Source: Oscheius onirici
Taxonomy: Eukaryota > Nematoda > Chromadorea > Rhabditida > Rhabditidae
Direction: 5' to 3'
NCBI GenBank assembly: GCA_932521025.1
Contig: OW051469.1
Location: 5,902,398-5,966,397, forward strand
DNA length: 64,000 nucleotides
Shown in pieces: positions 35,046 through 46,316 of this stretch; the first letter of the stretch is position 1, and every line of letters starts with the position of its first letter. The notes beneath the pieces were generated by a model that did not search any database, was not told the DNA's origin, and saw only the letters and a program-made list of their open reading frames with translations. Made by a program: the position numbers and the translations under genes.

Positions 35046-37338
35046 TCAAACCGTAGTCGGATGTTGTTGAGGCATGCTCTTGTGTTCGCAGACTTCTTTG
35101 GAGATTTTGCTGATCAACGAGACGCCCTGATCGTTGTCGAAAGCGGCCTGCTTCAGATTGTCCACGACGCGTTTTGAAGCCTAAAATGAGTTGATTATTT
35201 GTATAAAACAGGACAAAAACTAACGATATCAACGAAATATTTGACAATGTCCGTCTCATGGCCGGCACTGCTAGCATTGTGATTGATACTGTATGTGCAT
35301 CTGGAGAGAACGGCCAGAATACTATAAATGTCGATGGCGGCATCAGCGACGCGAACCAGTTCGTATTGGCGATCTAAATTTTTCATAATAGGTGACAAGA
35401 GAAAGAACTAACCAATGATTCCCTTCTTGTGTTTCACGAGGAGCTTTTCAACAGTTCGACCAAACTCTCCGATCAGAGTATCGAGTTGAGCGGCCTCCTT
35501 GCTCAGACTTGAATGGACAATCGAGCCAAAATCGGAGCCGGTATTTCCGGAAACACGTTTGCTGACTTCTCCGAAAAGAGCTCCGAGAGCACCGAGTCCT
35601 CCGGACTTGAGTTCCTTGACCGTCTGCTGAAGGTGTTTGCCGGCGTACTGGGCTCCGGTAAGCGAGATGAAGAGACGCATAACATCGTTGGCTCCTTCGA
35701 AGATTCTGGAAATAAACATTTTGCGGAGAGTTATTTAAAAGGAACAAGTTTTAAATAGAAAATATCAGTGAAACAAACCTGAAGATACGAAGATCGCGAA
35801 GAACCCGTTCCAGACCAGTCTCTTTCATGAAGCCCATACCTCCGTGCACTTGGATGGCTTCGTCACAGACCCACCAGGCATTGTCCTGAACCTATTTTTA
35901 TCAAAGAACAACCAAGAAATCATACCGAGGCCATGACTTTGGCGATTGCTGCCTCCAGCTGGTATTCGGCGACTCCACGGTCCATGTTGGAAGCCAAGAG
36001 ATAGACGATCGATTCGGTGGCGTAGTGACGAGCCAACATGTTCGTCAATCTTTCCTGGACATTTCCGAACGTTTCCAGCTTCTGTCCAAATTGAACACGG
36101 GTCGTGACATGGTCGATGGTCTTTTGGATGCACCACTTCATAGCTCCGGTACAGGCTGCCGGGATTCCAAATCGGCCGTTGTTTAAGATGTTCATGGCAA
36201 CTTTGAATCCTTCGCCTTCTTGGCCAATCAGGTTCTCGACGGGAATCTATGAATTATTCTTAGGTAACAACCAAGATATTACAAGTCATACCTTGACATT
36301 TTCGAAGAACACCTCCGTAGTGTTTGAGCCCTTGATACCCATCTTCTTCTCCTGAGGACCGCTGGTCAGTCCACCGAAAGCGCGTTCCACGATGAATGCG
36401 GAGACCTTGTCCTTAGTCGAGCCATCGGCTTGCTTCACGGGAGTCTGAAACAAGCTTATTGTGCACATTGTATTTTTTCATCTTTTCAGGAAGTATCCAT
36501 AAAGACGTAATAAAGCGGTACGGACCTGGGCGAAGACAGTGAAAACGGAAGCAAAACCTCCGTTACTGATCCAGATCTTCGATCCGTTGAGAATATAGTG
36601 TTTTCCGTCGTCGGACAGCACGGCACGAGAACGGATCGAGTTGGCGTCACTTCCAGATGTGGGCTCGGTCAGGGCGAAAGCAGCGAATTTGCGACCACTG
36701 GCCAGATCCGGGAGATAATTTTTCTTCTGCTCCTCCGAGCCGTAAAGAAGAATTCCCTTGTAGCCGATCGACTGGAACACAATTTGAATCTAGAAAGAAA
36801 AATTGGTACCTGGTGAGCTCCCATCACGACTCCAAGTCCCAGATCGTGAGATCCAACAACTTCGGCAAGACGAGCCATCTGTGCATTGACCAGACCAGCT
36901 CCTTCATATTCTTCAGGGACCAGAGCACCGAAAGCACCAAGTTCGGCGAACTGTGCCAAGACTTCCTTCGGCACGTCCATCAGCTCGTCATTCCTGGAAG
37001 AATACTGCGTGAAAAGAGTGGAAACAGCTTACTTGTTAACGTCATTCACTTCCAGAAGGAACTTCTCCGTTGGACCAATGATCATGTTGAGTGTTTCGCG
37101 CTGCTCGGCCGTGAGGTTCAGAGGATATGGAAAGTTCTCCTGCGTGACGGCCTTGCCACGGAAGAGGTTCATTACGAAAGAGGTCGAATTCTAAGAAACA
37201 GTTTCGAGCAAAAAGAATGTTTACCGGAGCCTTTCTCTCGGGCTTGGCCGTTGACGTAGCTTGAGCCTGAGCAGCGGCCGCAGAAGCATAGCTTCGGAAG
37301 ACGGGACGAACGGCCGACTTGCTCAAAGTGGACAGCAT
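35046..37338 (-). CDS. ACADVL: Very-long-chain acyl-CoA dehydrogenase
   Basis: FAD enzyme of the mitochondrial inner membrane catalysing the first step of long-chain beta-oxidation. The N-terminus ([19 protein letters not shown]) is a typical targeting peptide. Acyl-CoA dehydrogenase signatures follow: [58 protein letters not shown] and QVHGGMGFM. The catalytic Glu is in [15 protein letters not shown]-terminal extension of about 170 residues, which separates VLCAD and ACAD9 from shorter dehydrogenases, is present ([11 protein letters not shown]...). About nine exons with short introns. TTTTTCAG lies 2 bases before the ATG, a probable trans-splice site. Confidence 0.95.
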
Positions 37339-38109
37339 CGCTGAAAAAGAATTAAATTGGAAGCTTATCGAGAAAAGAACTAAGAATAAGCTATTATCAC
37401 TGTGTTACAAAGGGCATTTTGATAAGGAGGAGAGTTTTGTTTGGAATTTCCACCAAATAAAAAGGTCTGAAGTTAATACGATGAGACAAAGAGTTCCCAA
37501 AAATAGAAAACCCGAATCCTGTTGACGGAAAAAATTTCGTCGATAAAAGAGCGGATGCGCCCCGACTGGAGACGCTCTTTGTACCCTGACCGGCTGGTCC
37601 AAAGTCCTTCTGTCTACGTCATTCAAAGCATCACACATTTTGACAAATTTCCAAAAGGAACGTACTCGCTACATAATCGAGTGATAATTGATGACTGGGG
37701 AGAACCGTACACGTACATCAAAACATTTTGAAGAAAATGAAAAGATTCTTTATGTTTACAGTACGAGGACATCTTCCAACGATGTGTTCAATGCTTGCAA
37801 AAGTACCACGAAATTATGCTCGGCTGCAAAAAGGGGGAAAAGACATCCAATCTGGAAAGAAAATCACAGGTTAAGAATAGAATATTGCACAAACGAGATA
37901 GTGAAAACGAAATAAAATGGGGAAGTAAAACAGGAGAAGGATAGATAGCTGAACCGTTTCGATATTATTGCAAGATGAACACAGTGGAAGAACGTGTCGT
38001 GTTGGTTCCCGAAGAGAACTGCCCGTTGTTGAATGCACAATACTGAAACTCAGCTGGTGAGTTTTGATAAAAACAGTGCATACCCCGAATTAAGTGAAAA
38101 AGAAGACTA
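37339..38109. other. Intergenic between SPOP and ACADVL
   Basis: Holds the putative ACADVL promoter. A 23-codon frame at 37976-38047 looks protein-like but stands alone. No other feature was found. Confidence 0.45.
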
Positions 38110-40078
38110 TCATTCAGCAGGAGGCGAATTCCTAAGTCGTTTGGCCGGCGGTTCTCCGTTACTTATAGACGCAGATGTTGTCGTTTTGTTGCGATTGTCC
38201 CTCGTATCCGCCACATTCAAAAGGACCTCTGTGACGATTTCCGGATGGTTTCGGGTCAAATCGCCCCATCCCTCCGTCTGCACCACGGCATGCACATTGG
38301 TGGCGATGAAACGGACACATTCCGTCTTCAGCTCTGGAGAATTGAACATATCGGCGTAGACCATATTCCGGCAAACGCTATCCACTATCAAATTCTGCCG
38401 CAAGACCTAAAACTTGCTTTATAAAAGAATGGAATGACGAACATACGTGATCAGCCATATTTTTGAGACCGGGCAGATTGAAGCGATCTGCTGCCGAGAG
38501 GAGATCGAGAGCCATGGTTTGAATGCTCGGCGAGTTTCCCGTATACATGAATCGTAAGACTTCGGCCATAATGTCGGAATCCATATCTTCGATTTTGACA
38601 CGACCAGTTTGCGCTTCTGCCGTATGTGGTTCCAGCATGGCTTTGAAGTAGTTTGATCTCGCAGCAAGAATAATCTGAAAGAAAGTAATGTAAACAACTA
38701 GGGCAACAGGCCGTCAGAATCCATATCTTCGATTCTAATCTGCGCTAACTGGTTGCTACTCAGCCAGCGCCGTATCCCTACCAAGGCACACTTGCATTCG
38801 TGGAACAGTGGCGGCGTGCACAATTCGGAGCCAAAGGGTCGCGGGTTTGATCCCACGTCACTTTGCCCGACCCGAGGCTTCACACGCGCAGGAAAGATGG
38901 AGAAACGATTAGAAACAAACCTTGTGCGTGGCAAACTCCTTGTCTCCAACTGAAATTGTAAAATCGGACAGCTTCGAATCTAGGAAGAAATCCTCGAGAT
39001 CTCGAGCAACTTCCGACGGTTTAGGTGATGGAGGACCGATCGTCTTCGGCAGTTGACTCGTCTTTGTTATGGTATCGAATGTCACCGACAGCTCCAGGTT
39101 GATTTGAACTTCGTCTTGAGGCAGTACATGGCTTATCAACAGATCTCTTCGGATGTATTCAAAATATCCGTGCAGCTTAAACATGTGGATAACAAACTCG
39201 TAAACTGAAAGTACCTGTTGTGTTCCAGTGTAAACAGTTGTGGCAATTTCGTCGTTTCTTGAATTGAAGACAGTGAACTTGTACTTGGCTTTGAATTGAC
39301 CGCTCACATGGTTGCTGAAGCACTGAAAACAAAGAAGATTTCCTTAGGAGGAAGCAAATATGTTTTCAACCGCAACTAACAACACATTTGTGTTGACGTC
39401 CTCTATGCAACAGGGAACTGACAAACAACATGTTTTTAGGCGTATACAATAACAGAATTTCGAAATTACACGCGTACGGGCTCAGAAACATACATGTTGA
39501 CGATTAGCGCATATTTTTTAGTTCTGCTGAAAACATTCAGGATGCGTCTGGACTCGGAAGTTTCGATAAAAACAAAAGATATTATCTCACCTGGAAAAAT
39601 GTGAAGTCTTTATTGGATTCCTTGTTTCCTTGGGGATGAAGACGTACACGAAAGACGAGATACTGCTCGGCGCTGTTGGAGCCGCTGGCTGTACTTGCGT
39701 TCGACTGAGAAAAAACGTGATTGATAGGAAGGAAAACTATTTCATCATTTCGGGTGGTGAGAAAAGCAAAGTTAGCCGGAATTTCTGTTGCTACGTGGGA
39801 ATTCTCGCTACAAAAATCTTGTCTTGGGAGAAAATAGACAAATGATAAAGAGTCACATAAAAAATATATGTAAGACTTACGCTAAGATCTTTCACTTTAG
39901 TAGATGTTTCCAAATAGCGGCAGTCGCATTTGCTGAATCCTCGAATTGTCCAAACATGACTGAAAATTTTAAAAAAACAAATAACTAGAATATTGATTGC
40001 CTACTTGTGAGTTAGAGATCGAACTTCTGTATTGGACCAGCTATCTGCTGGTCGCAATGGGCCGTTGAAATCAGTCAT
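38110..40078 (-). CDS. SPOP: SPOP-like MATH-BTB adaptor of Cullin-3
   Basis: Substrate adaptor of the CUL3 ubiquitin ligase. The start at 40078 (MTDFNGPLRPADSWSNTEV) follows TTATTCCAG by 2 bases. MATH-domain exons follow: HVWTIRGFSKCDCRYLE (near 39930), then YLVFRVRLHPQGNKESN (near 39660), then a GQFKAKYKFTVFN...FIRRD-like block with YIRRDLLISHVLPQD (39330-38950). The BTB domain shows DFFLDSKLSDFTISVGD, FATHK then IILAARSNYFKAML, RVKIEDMDSD and EVLRFMYTG. The BACK region and a basic C-terminal NLS-like end (PPAKRLRNSP) complete a match along the whole SPOP length. The intron between the two BTB exons (about 38678-38930) carries a partial copy of the downstream exon and a tRNA-like sequence. 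Confidence 0.93.
38713..38738 (-). repeat. Exon relic duplicated inside SPOP intron
   Basis: This 26-base stretch matches SPOP coding sequence at 38573-38598 with about two or three differences. On the minus strand it still reads RIEDMDSD, mirroring VKIEDMDSD in the exon. No splice sites appear usable. Confidence 0.7.
38800..38880 (+). repeat. tRNA-like (SINE-like) sequence in SPOP intron
   Basis: An A-box-like TGGCGGCGTGC is followed about 40 bases later by GGTTTGATCCC, close to the B-box consensus. A full cloverleaf does not form, so this is more likely a tRNA-derived repeat than a tRNA gene. Confidence 0.3.
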
Positions 40079-43000
40079 TCCTGGAATAACAAACAAATAT
40101 ATTGAAGAAAAAAGAGAAAGGAGGAAAGAAATTGATTTAAAGTTGAGCCAGCGGAGAATAGGAAGAAACAATGAGATAAGTTCGAGAAATTTTAATCATT
40201 TCAGCAGGGTCACACAAGCATAAAGCGATCGTAAAAGAAACCGAGAATCAAAGAACGAGAAATAGGGAACCGCCGAAGTGTGAACAATCAGCTGACCAGG
40301 CTGAAAGAGTCCCGATGGTCACCCTCTGCAGATACGTGTAGTTTTCTCTCGTGGCTAGCACAGCAACCCCCGCACATACACATCACATTGCCTCCTCACT
40401 CTCACCCCTTAGTGCTGCGGCAATCGATGAAGGGCGAGCCTCTGCGTCCGTTAATCTCTGATCCTGAGAGGACAAGACTTTTGACCTTCGGATTCATTTC
40501 ATTTCGATAAGCAAAAGAAAAATAGCAGTAGACTAGACATGGGATGATGTAATGAAGATACTCATCACGATGACATTGTCTGACTAACGTGCTAAAAAGA
40601 AAGATCATTCGATCAACGTTCTAAAAGATGGAGAAAATGGGATTTCAATTATTAAAAAAAACATCATTTCTCGCTACCGGATGTTTGAACAATGCTGCAA
40701 AACAGTATGAATGTTAAAAATTAAGATCTGCAAAGCAACTCGCATTTGAGCCCGAGAAACAGATACTTCCGGGATAGGTCAGCTGCTCTCTAAGGGATCA
40801 AAGCAAAGTCCGAGCATGCTCATAGGGCATAGGGGCAGTATTGAATCACGGGGTTAGGAACATGTGTAAAAATGGAAGCCAATTCCAGGAGACTAATTGC
40901 TGGTTTCTGATCCCTTCGAATGACTTCTCGTTCTCGGAGAAACAGCTTTCGAAACTGGGACAATTGCTAGCAAGAGGGCTTCATAGCAGAAGAAAAAAGG
41001 GGAAGAGGAAGTGAGAAAACGGTCTCAGTGGACATTACGGAGGAAGAGAGGGGGCGCGGCCTTGTCAAGAAATCAGGAAGACCAACTGCGTAGCCGTGGA
41101 CCAATGAGAGTGGGCAAATGGTGAGAAAAGTGCGCGAACCCATAATGTACCGATTTTGGAGAAATTGAGCGGATGAAGAAATGCTACGTAATGTGATCTT
41201 GAATCAATAATTCAGAAAGCTTTCACACGAACAGAGCGTCAGAATGGCTAAGGCCAACTGTTTCCGTTTTTGGCAAGCGATGTCTTCCGCCCACTTTTGA
41301 AATTCAACTCGACCGAAAAAGCAGTAAAAAGCATAGATGCGGAACGATTACTCTGCTGACGGAATGACAGGAAGCGGAAAATCATAAATAATAACAGAAG
41401 AGAGCCGAAAACAAAAACAGTGCCTTCAGGACGGATACTGAATTGGGAAAGCGCTGTAAATAGTGAAGAGAGAGCCGAAAACACATTACGAATGACTCAC
41501 AAATCGGAAAATTATTATGCGAAAGCAGCTTGCGTAATAAAAAATGAGGAAAAGGGGAGGACAAGAGCGAGCGGAACGAAATGGAAGTGAGAATCATTTT
41601 CTGGAAACGGCAGCAGCTAATTTTCCACGCAATTTTGCGTACCTATAACAAAAACTGGCGCGTTACAAATTCTTTCTTCTTATTTTTTAGAAGAGCGTAA
41701 AACGAAGGAGCTCTCCTATTTATGACCAAACTTCATTGCAAAAGGGCAACAACAGACAACTTTTTTTGCTTATCGCCTTTTGAGAGAGGCCACAGCCCGT
41801 TTCTATCCGATAAAATCTAGCCTTAGATCATAAACCGAATTCAGCAATCCAATTGGGCGCCAGCTTTAATAACCAAAGCCTAGCCCGTCACTCAACGATT
41901 GACCACAAACGTAACATTTTTTTAGCTACCGGTTCATAAGAGAAAGAAAAGGGGTCAGACTGCAAGTCGTCCAATATCCTTCGCTGCACGTAAAAAGAGG
42001 ACAGAGGGCGTTCTCAGGAAAAGAGTCTGGAGTTTGCTCTGACTCTTTTCTAAGAACTTTGGTCCTTCGAAAATGGACTGAAATCTTCTTTACACAGCGG
42101 ATGACAGCAAAATAAATCCTCTTTTTCAATGAGAACACTCGATCTCTGTAGTGTTTCTGTGGGCGAAAGGGTCTCTCTCGCTTTGCAGTCAGAAAGCACA
42201 AAAATGCCCGACTCAGATTGATTCCTTCTCTGAATCATGGACATTCTGTTGAAGGGGGTGGCCAACCGCCACTCCTTTTGGGATCACAGATCGGAAAAGA
42301 CCGAAGGTCTCCCACAAAAACATTGACCGGGAAAGGAATAGAGGTCAAAAACAAGCCTTTTAAGACCTGTCGAGAAATCGCCAAACACAGCTGTCTTCCT
42401 ATTTTCGACAACAAATTGTATCACTGTCATGGAGAGAATGAAAAAAGAGCACATATTGCTACGTGTTGAAAAGTTTCCAAACATTCTTCGTAAAGGTGAC
42501 TAGGTTTTGTAGAGCACAAGCAAGTCATAAAACTGAAGGGAAGTAATCACGATTGTGATCAAACAGCCGATCACGAAAGCACAAAAACTCTGTGGTCTGT
42601 GGAAGCGGAACTGTTCTCCGCCCATTATGTTGTTTGTGTTCGATTGTGACCGAGAGAAGCCAATCTGTTCATCATGTGCGCTTATTATGCTTGATCTCTG
42701 ACTCAGTCAAATGTGACCCCATGAGAAGGACACAACTCATTCAACAAAGAAGAAAAGAGGCTTGTCTTTGAAGCCTGATACAACCGTCGGTCAACAAAAA
42801 GAGAGCGTAGTTTCACAAAATGCTTGTTCATTCAAGGATATTTTGGACGGGATTATTCGCTGGAAAGAAGAGAACACACGAGGGAACGAATGCTGTACCG
42901 CTCGCTTAAAACGCCAGACATAGTCATGGATTAGAATTAGATTCGCAACATGCTAACTAGATAAGTATATGAATAAGACAGAGGAACAGTTAGGTAGGTC

Positions 43001-43836
43001 AACTTGAATAGAGGAATGTGTTCTTCTGACAATGTGTATCAGTCATGCAATCAACTATAAATCTTCTTGTCTCTGAAAAACCGTTTGAAGAAGAAAAGTA
43101 CAGATAGGCTATACACTTTTTGAAAGACTACGGAAAATGAAGCTGGATGACCAAACACAAGAACCTCCCAGTGTCATCCAAAGATGACCTTGAACGCTTG
43201 GAGTCAAGGTGTGCAAGCCCGCAAAGCGGGATGACTGGTAGAGCCAGGCAAACTGTTGACCGAAGTTCGCGAACCTTCAGTTGATCGTTGCATTCGGATC
43301 AAGCAGAAAACAACAAGAACTTTTAGCAGAATGAAAGAGGAACCAAAGAAAGGAAGAAACTATCTACCTTGCATGTGAACAATGATCTTTGAGAAGAATT
43401 TCGAAAGGAAGGAGTCAAACATAGTAGGAATACTAGCAAAACAGCTGTGTCTGGGGAGAGAGACCGTAACTGGAGGGAACCATGAGCGTCAACAGGCAGA
43501 GAGTTGGAAAAGGGCCGAGGCTCGCGAATTGTTTTGCAAATAATGATTCCCTGTTTTGTTAGTGTGTGTGCGTGTGTGGAACACAACTTATTTTCGATAG
43601 AGCCTGATGTTGCCGTGGCGAAAACAAGGAACAGTCTCGGCTGTTTATGCGACGGATCAGCCGCTGGATAGAGATCTCGTTCCCCGTCTCCCGATAGTTT
43701 TCCTTCTTCAATATCTAACAAGATTCTGTTTGCCGTCATCTTTGCTGCTTTATCCCCCATTAGACACTAGTTTACCCGTCTGACTCTGTTTACGGAGATA
43801 GAGTCGCGCGGAGGGACCTTGACTCTGGATCACCCA
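40079..43836. other. Gene-poor block, about 3.8 kb
   Basis: No recognisable exon, RNA gene or transposon end. A 145-codon frame at 43323-43760 (-) begins MGDKAAKMTANRIL but then becomes Ser/Leu-rich and shows no family resemblance, so it is left as unsupported. This lies upstream of SPOP and could contain regulatory DNA. Confidence 0.45.
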
Positions 43837-43844
43837 CCCTCTGG

Positions 43845-44259
43845 CAGGCTTGTTGAGCTGCGCTGCGGTCTGGGCTGCGGCCAGGTTGGACTTTGTGGTG
43901 GGCTAAAAAAATTCATTTCGCATTTTTTTCTGATTTTTTTTGTTTCCAAATACGTCCCCCGATTAGATTTAGTTTCGCCATCAGAAAAATTGGAAGAAAA
44001 TCGAAAACTGTCGACAAAAATAGAAGAAAAAGCGGATTTTTGACGAAATTCGGTAAAACTAGCAGTTTTCTTCTATTTTCATTGTCAGTTTTCGATTTTC
44101 TTCCAATTTTTCTGATGGCAAAACTAAATCTAATCGGGGGACATATTTGGAAACAAACAAAATCAGAAAAAAATGCGAAATGAATTTTTTTAGCCCGCCG
44201 CAAAGTTCAACCTGGCCGCAGCGCAGCTCAGACCGCAACGCAGGTTTTCAACAAGCCTG
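43845..44259. mobile_element. Foldback MITE, hAT-like, copy 1
   Basis: 415 bp, starting CAGGCTTGTTG and ending CAACAAGCCTG, and flanked by the 8-bp duplication CCCTCTGG (43837-43844 and 44260-44267). The whole element is one long inverted repeat: arms of about 180 bases run from the ends to a short centre near 44050. The 8-bp duplication and CAGG-type ends point to mobilisation by hAT transposase. It encodes no transposase; open frames on both strands are mirror images of each other. Confidence 0.92.
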
Positions 44260-44267
44260 CCCTCTGG

Positions 44268-45253
44268 TTAGAAGGCCAATCTCCTAGTTGTTTGGATCTC
44301 TGCTCACAATTCGTGGAAAAGAGTGAGGAGAAAGAGAGAAAAAGAGGACTCTCGAGGACTTATTTGGAGCAGAAGAGACCAGCGGGAAGCCAAAATATTT
44401 TCACGGAGACCCTATTTTCCCGACTATGTCTCGTCTGTTATTCGTTACGTTGTTGAGAGGAGGAATCGCTCAGCAAAACACAGTTAGGAGCAGAAAATGC
44501 GGGGAAGATTCGAAAAGACGAGTTCTCTTCAAAAGTACATGTATACAGTTAAGATCAACCGGGATGGCTACCGGTGAAAATGTGGTTTTCTGAGCAAGAG
44601 GCTCGCCGCTGTGATTGAATAGTCTCTTTTGTAGAATCTTTGGTCTTTTGTAATAAATATTTTAACTGTACCTTGGGAGCTGGGGAGACATTTGGTGCAT
44701 CTGGCCAAAATACGAACCTGTGAGGTTTTATTCAAAATCCGCGTGGCATTGCGACAGAGCGAAGTCAGAAAGTTCTACTTTAGCTCTCGTTGCCAACCTT
44801 GTTTTTTAAATTTTCGAATAATAAACTCAAAATAAACGCTCATCTGCCTGAAGATGTCTGAACTAGCGAGTAGGTTCTGTTCTTCCTACCAAACATAATG
44901 GCTTTTAGTTCCGGACCGTCCAACTCGTCGTCAACACGACAATTAAGCGAAGAACAATTGTTCCACTTCTACTCTGACACCTGACAGCACACAACTAGAC
45001 AATCGTCCTCTCTACCTTTGAAACTTGTCCGAACTTCTTCATGTTCATCTCGATTGTAGCGCGTAACTGTTAGGCCGTAACGTGAATCTGAAAAGCGAAA
45101 AAAAAACAGTTCAAACCGTGTTTAATTGAAAGCAAATTTACAGGAAATGAGATCGAAAGGCGTGTTGTCGAGGAAACTACCAATCTTCTTCTCTCCAAGT
45201 CGGTTTTATCTGAAAAACTCGGGAGGGAACTTCAGTAGCTTCAAAAGACGAAC
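44268..45253. other. Intergenic between MITE copy 1 and POLD1 fragment
   Basis: No supported gene. The minus strand after 45254 has a 44-base intron-like gap ending TTTTTCAG, then ten codons to a stop, which could be the end of the POLD1-derived transcript. Confidence 0.4.
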
Positions 45254-45435
45254 CTTTCCTTGGAGCGTGCTGACGCAGTTCTGGCATTCGGTCCAAAGCC
45301 GAGAAAACTGATTTTCAAACTCATTCAGAGCGTGGACCATTTCGTTGTAGATCTCGGCCACTTTCGGAGCACAATGCTGGCAGACGGCCTGGTCGGATCC
45401 CTTCAGAACACTTTTACAACCGAGACAAGTCGCCG
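45254..45435 (-). pseudogene. POLD1: DNA polymerase delta catalytic subunit, C-terminal zinc-finger exon fragment
   Basis: On the minus strand the frame is open from 45435 to a donor at 45254 (GGAAAG|GTTCGTC). It encodes CLGCKSVLKGSDQAVCQHC (CysA zinc module), a helix with FENQFSRLWTECQNC, and then stops before the second half of CysB (the expected C-x4-DC and YMRKK segment). No other POLD1 exon is present nearby. Its 5' edge coincides exactly with the first base of a foldback MITE end (45436). This is either a broken gene copy or a fragment moved by transposition. Confidence 0.8.
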
Positions 45436-45504
45436 CAGGCTTGTTGATTCTGGGCTGTTGAGCTGCGCTGCGGCCAGGTTGGACTTTGCGGCGGGTTAAA
45501 AAAA
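45436..45504 (+). mobile_element. Foldback MITE, truncated copy 3
   Basis: About 69 bases matching the left end of the two complete elements (CAGGCTTGTTGATTCTGGG... GCGGCCAGGTTGGACTTTGCGG), then diverging in the A-run. No right end or second target duplication is found. Confidence 0.8.
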
Positions 45505-45795
45505 CACAAAATTTCTCATTGTCAGGCTGTCAGACGATGTTTGCATGACGTCTCACCTTTTCAGTCCTTCAAAGGTAGTTGGCAAATTGAAGCTTCTATC
45601 AGAACATAGCAGGGAGTCTTTTCTAGACTGGGACGACACCGACTGGAGTTTATATAAAATAGCGGCTTTTTGCTACTTCGATTGATTGACAAGTGAGTCT
45701 ACGAGGAGAGAAGAATAAAAGAAAAGGGTGTTCAGGGACTACTTACCTGATTAAAACGTGTACTTCGTTGAAAGAACTCAAAATAGAAGCTTTAT

Positions 45796-46135
45796 TCAAT
45801 GTTTTTCATCAGAGTCGTCCTTACTGAACATATCGTAGCCTTTCGCGTTGCATTGGTTCCCCCGGCAGATGCAGATTGTCATGTCATTCTCATCTCTACA
45901 ACCGCACTTTCCAGTCCCACAACCTCCCCACATTCTCTGCGCTGATTGTTTGGACCCTGAGATTGTTCAGAATAACTTAGCTTGTGATTGACTTGCCACC
46001 TTTTTTGAAGGTATATTGACAGGCCATTGGACATTCAACCAGCGTGGTATACTCGTCTGGACCGTATTTGAAGCAGTCGTAATCGGCGAGGATAAGAGTG
46101 ATTAGAAAAACAAGAAAATAAAGCTGACGGAACAT
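45796..46135 (-). CDS. Small secreted Cys-rich protein (three-finger/ET-like)
   Basis: Two exons encode about 95 residues. A signal peptide (MFRQLYFLVFLITLILA) is followed by DYDCFKYG..., VECPMACQYTFKKG, then across the intron WGGCGTGKCGCRDEN and CICRGNQCN. The final C.C...CN pattern is characteristic of Ly6/three-finger and nematode ET-module proteins. The acidic tail lacks an obvious GPI signal. The exact donor (K|GTGGCAAG) is inferred. Role unknown; extracellular. Confidence 0.7.
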
Positions 46136-46316
46136 GGCCGAGTGAAAGAAGCGGAAATCTGTGGATGACGATTCACTCTCTCGAGCACACATCCTCGGAC
46201 AGTTGGATCATTGAGCAAATAGAGGCTCAAGGGGATCTTGGATTACAGTGAGAAGGGCGACACCAAGACAAGTAAATTTATCACTTCACCGTTCAAATAA
46301 ATTAAACAGGATAAAA

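Noticed and set aside
37976-38047. 23-codon frame MNTVEERVVLVPEENCPLLN...
   Set aside because: Protein-like, but too short and isolated; no partner exon or conserved context found.
43323-43760. 145-codon frame starting MGDKAAKMTANRIL
   Set aside because: The first 25 residues look protein-like, but the remainder is Ser/Leu/Phe-rich with no motif; no supporting splice pattern or neighbour exon.
43893-44203. Nearly identical frames on both strands of the MITE
   Set aside because: A consequence of the palindrome; the same sequence is read twice and no transposase motif is present.
44872-45060. Protein-like short frames on both strands near 44900
   Set aside because: Frames of 28-39 codons between stops without splice context; not distinguishable from chance.
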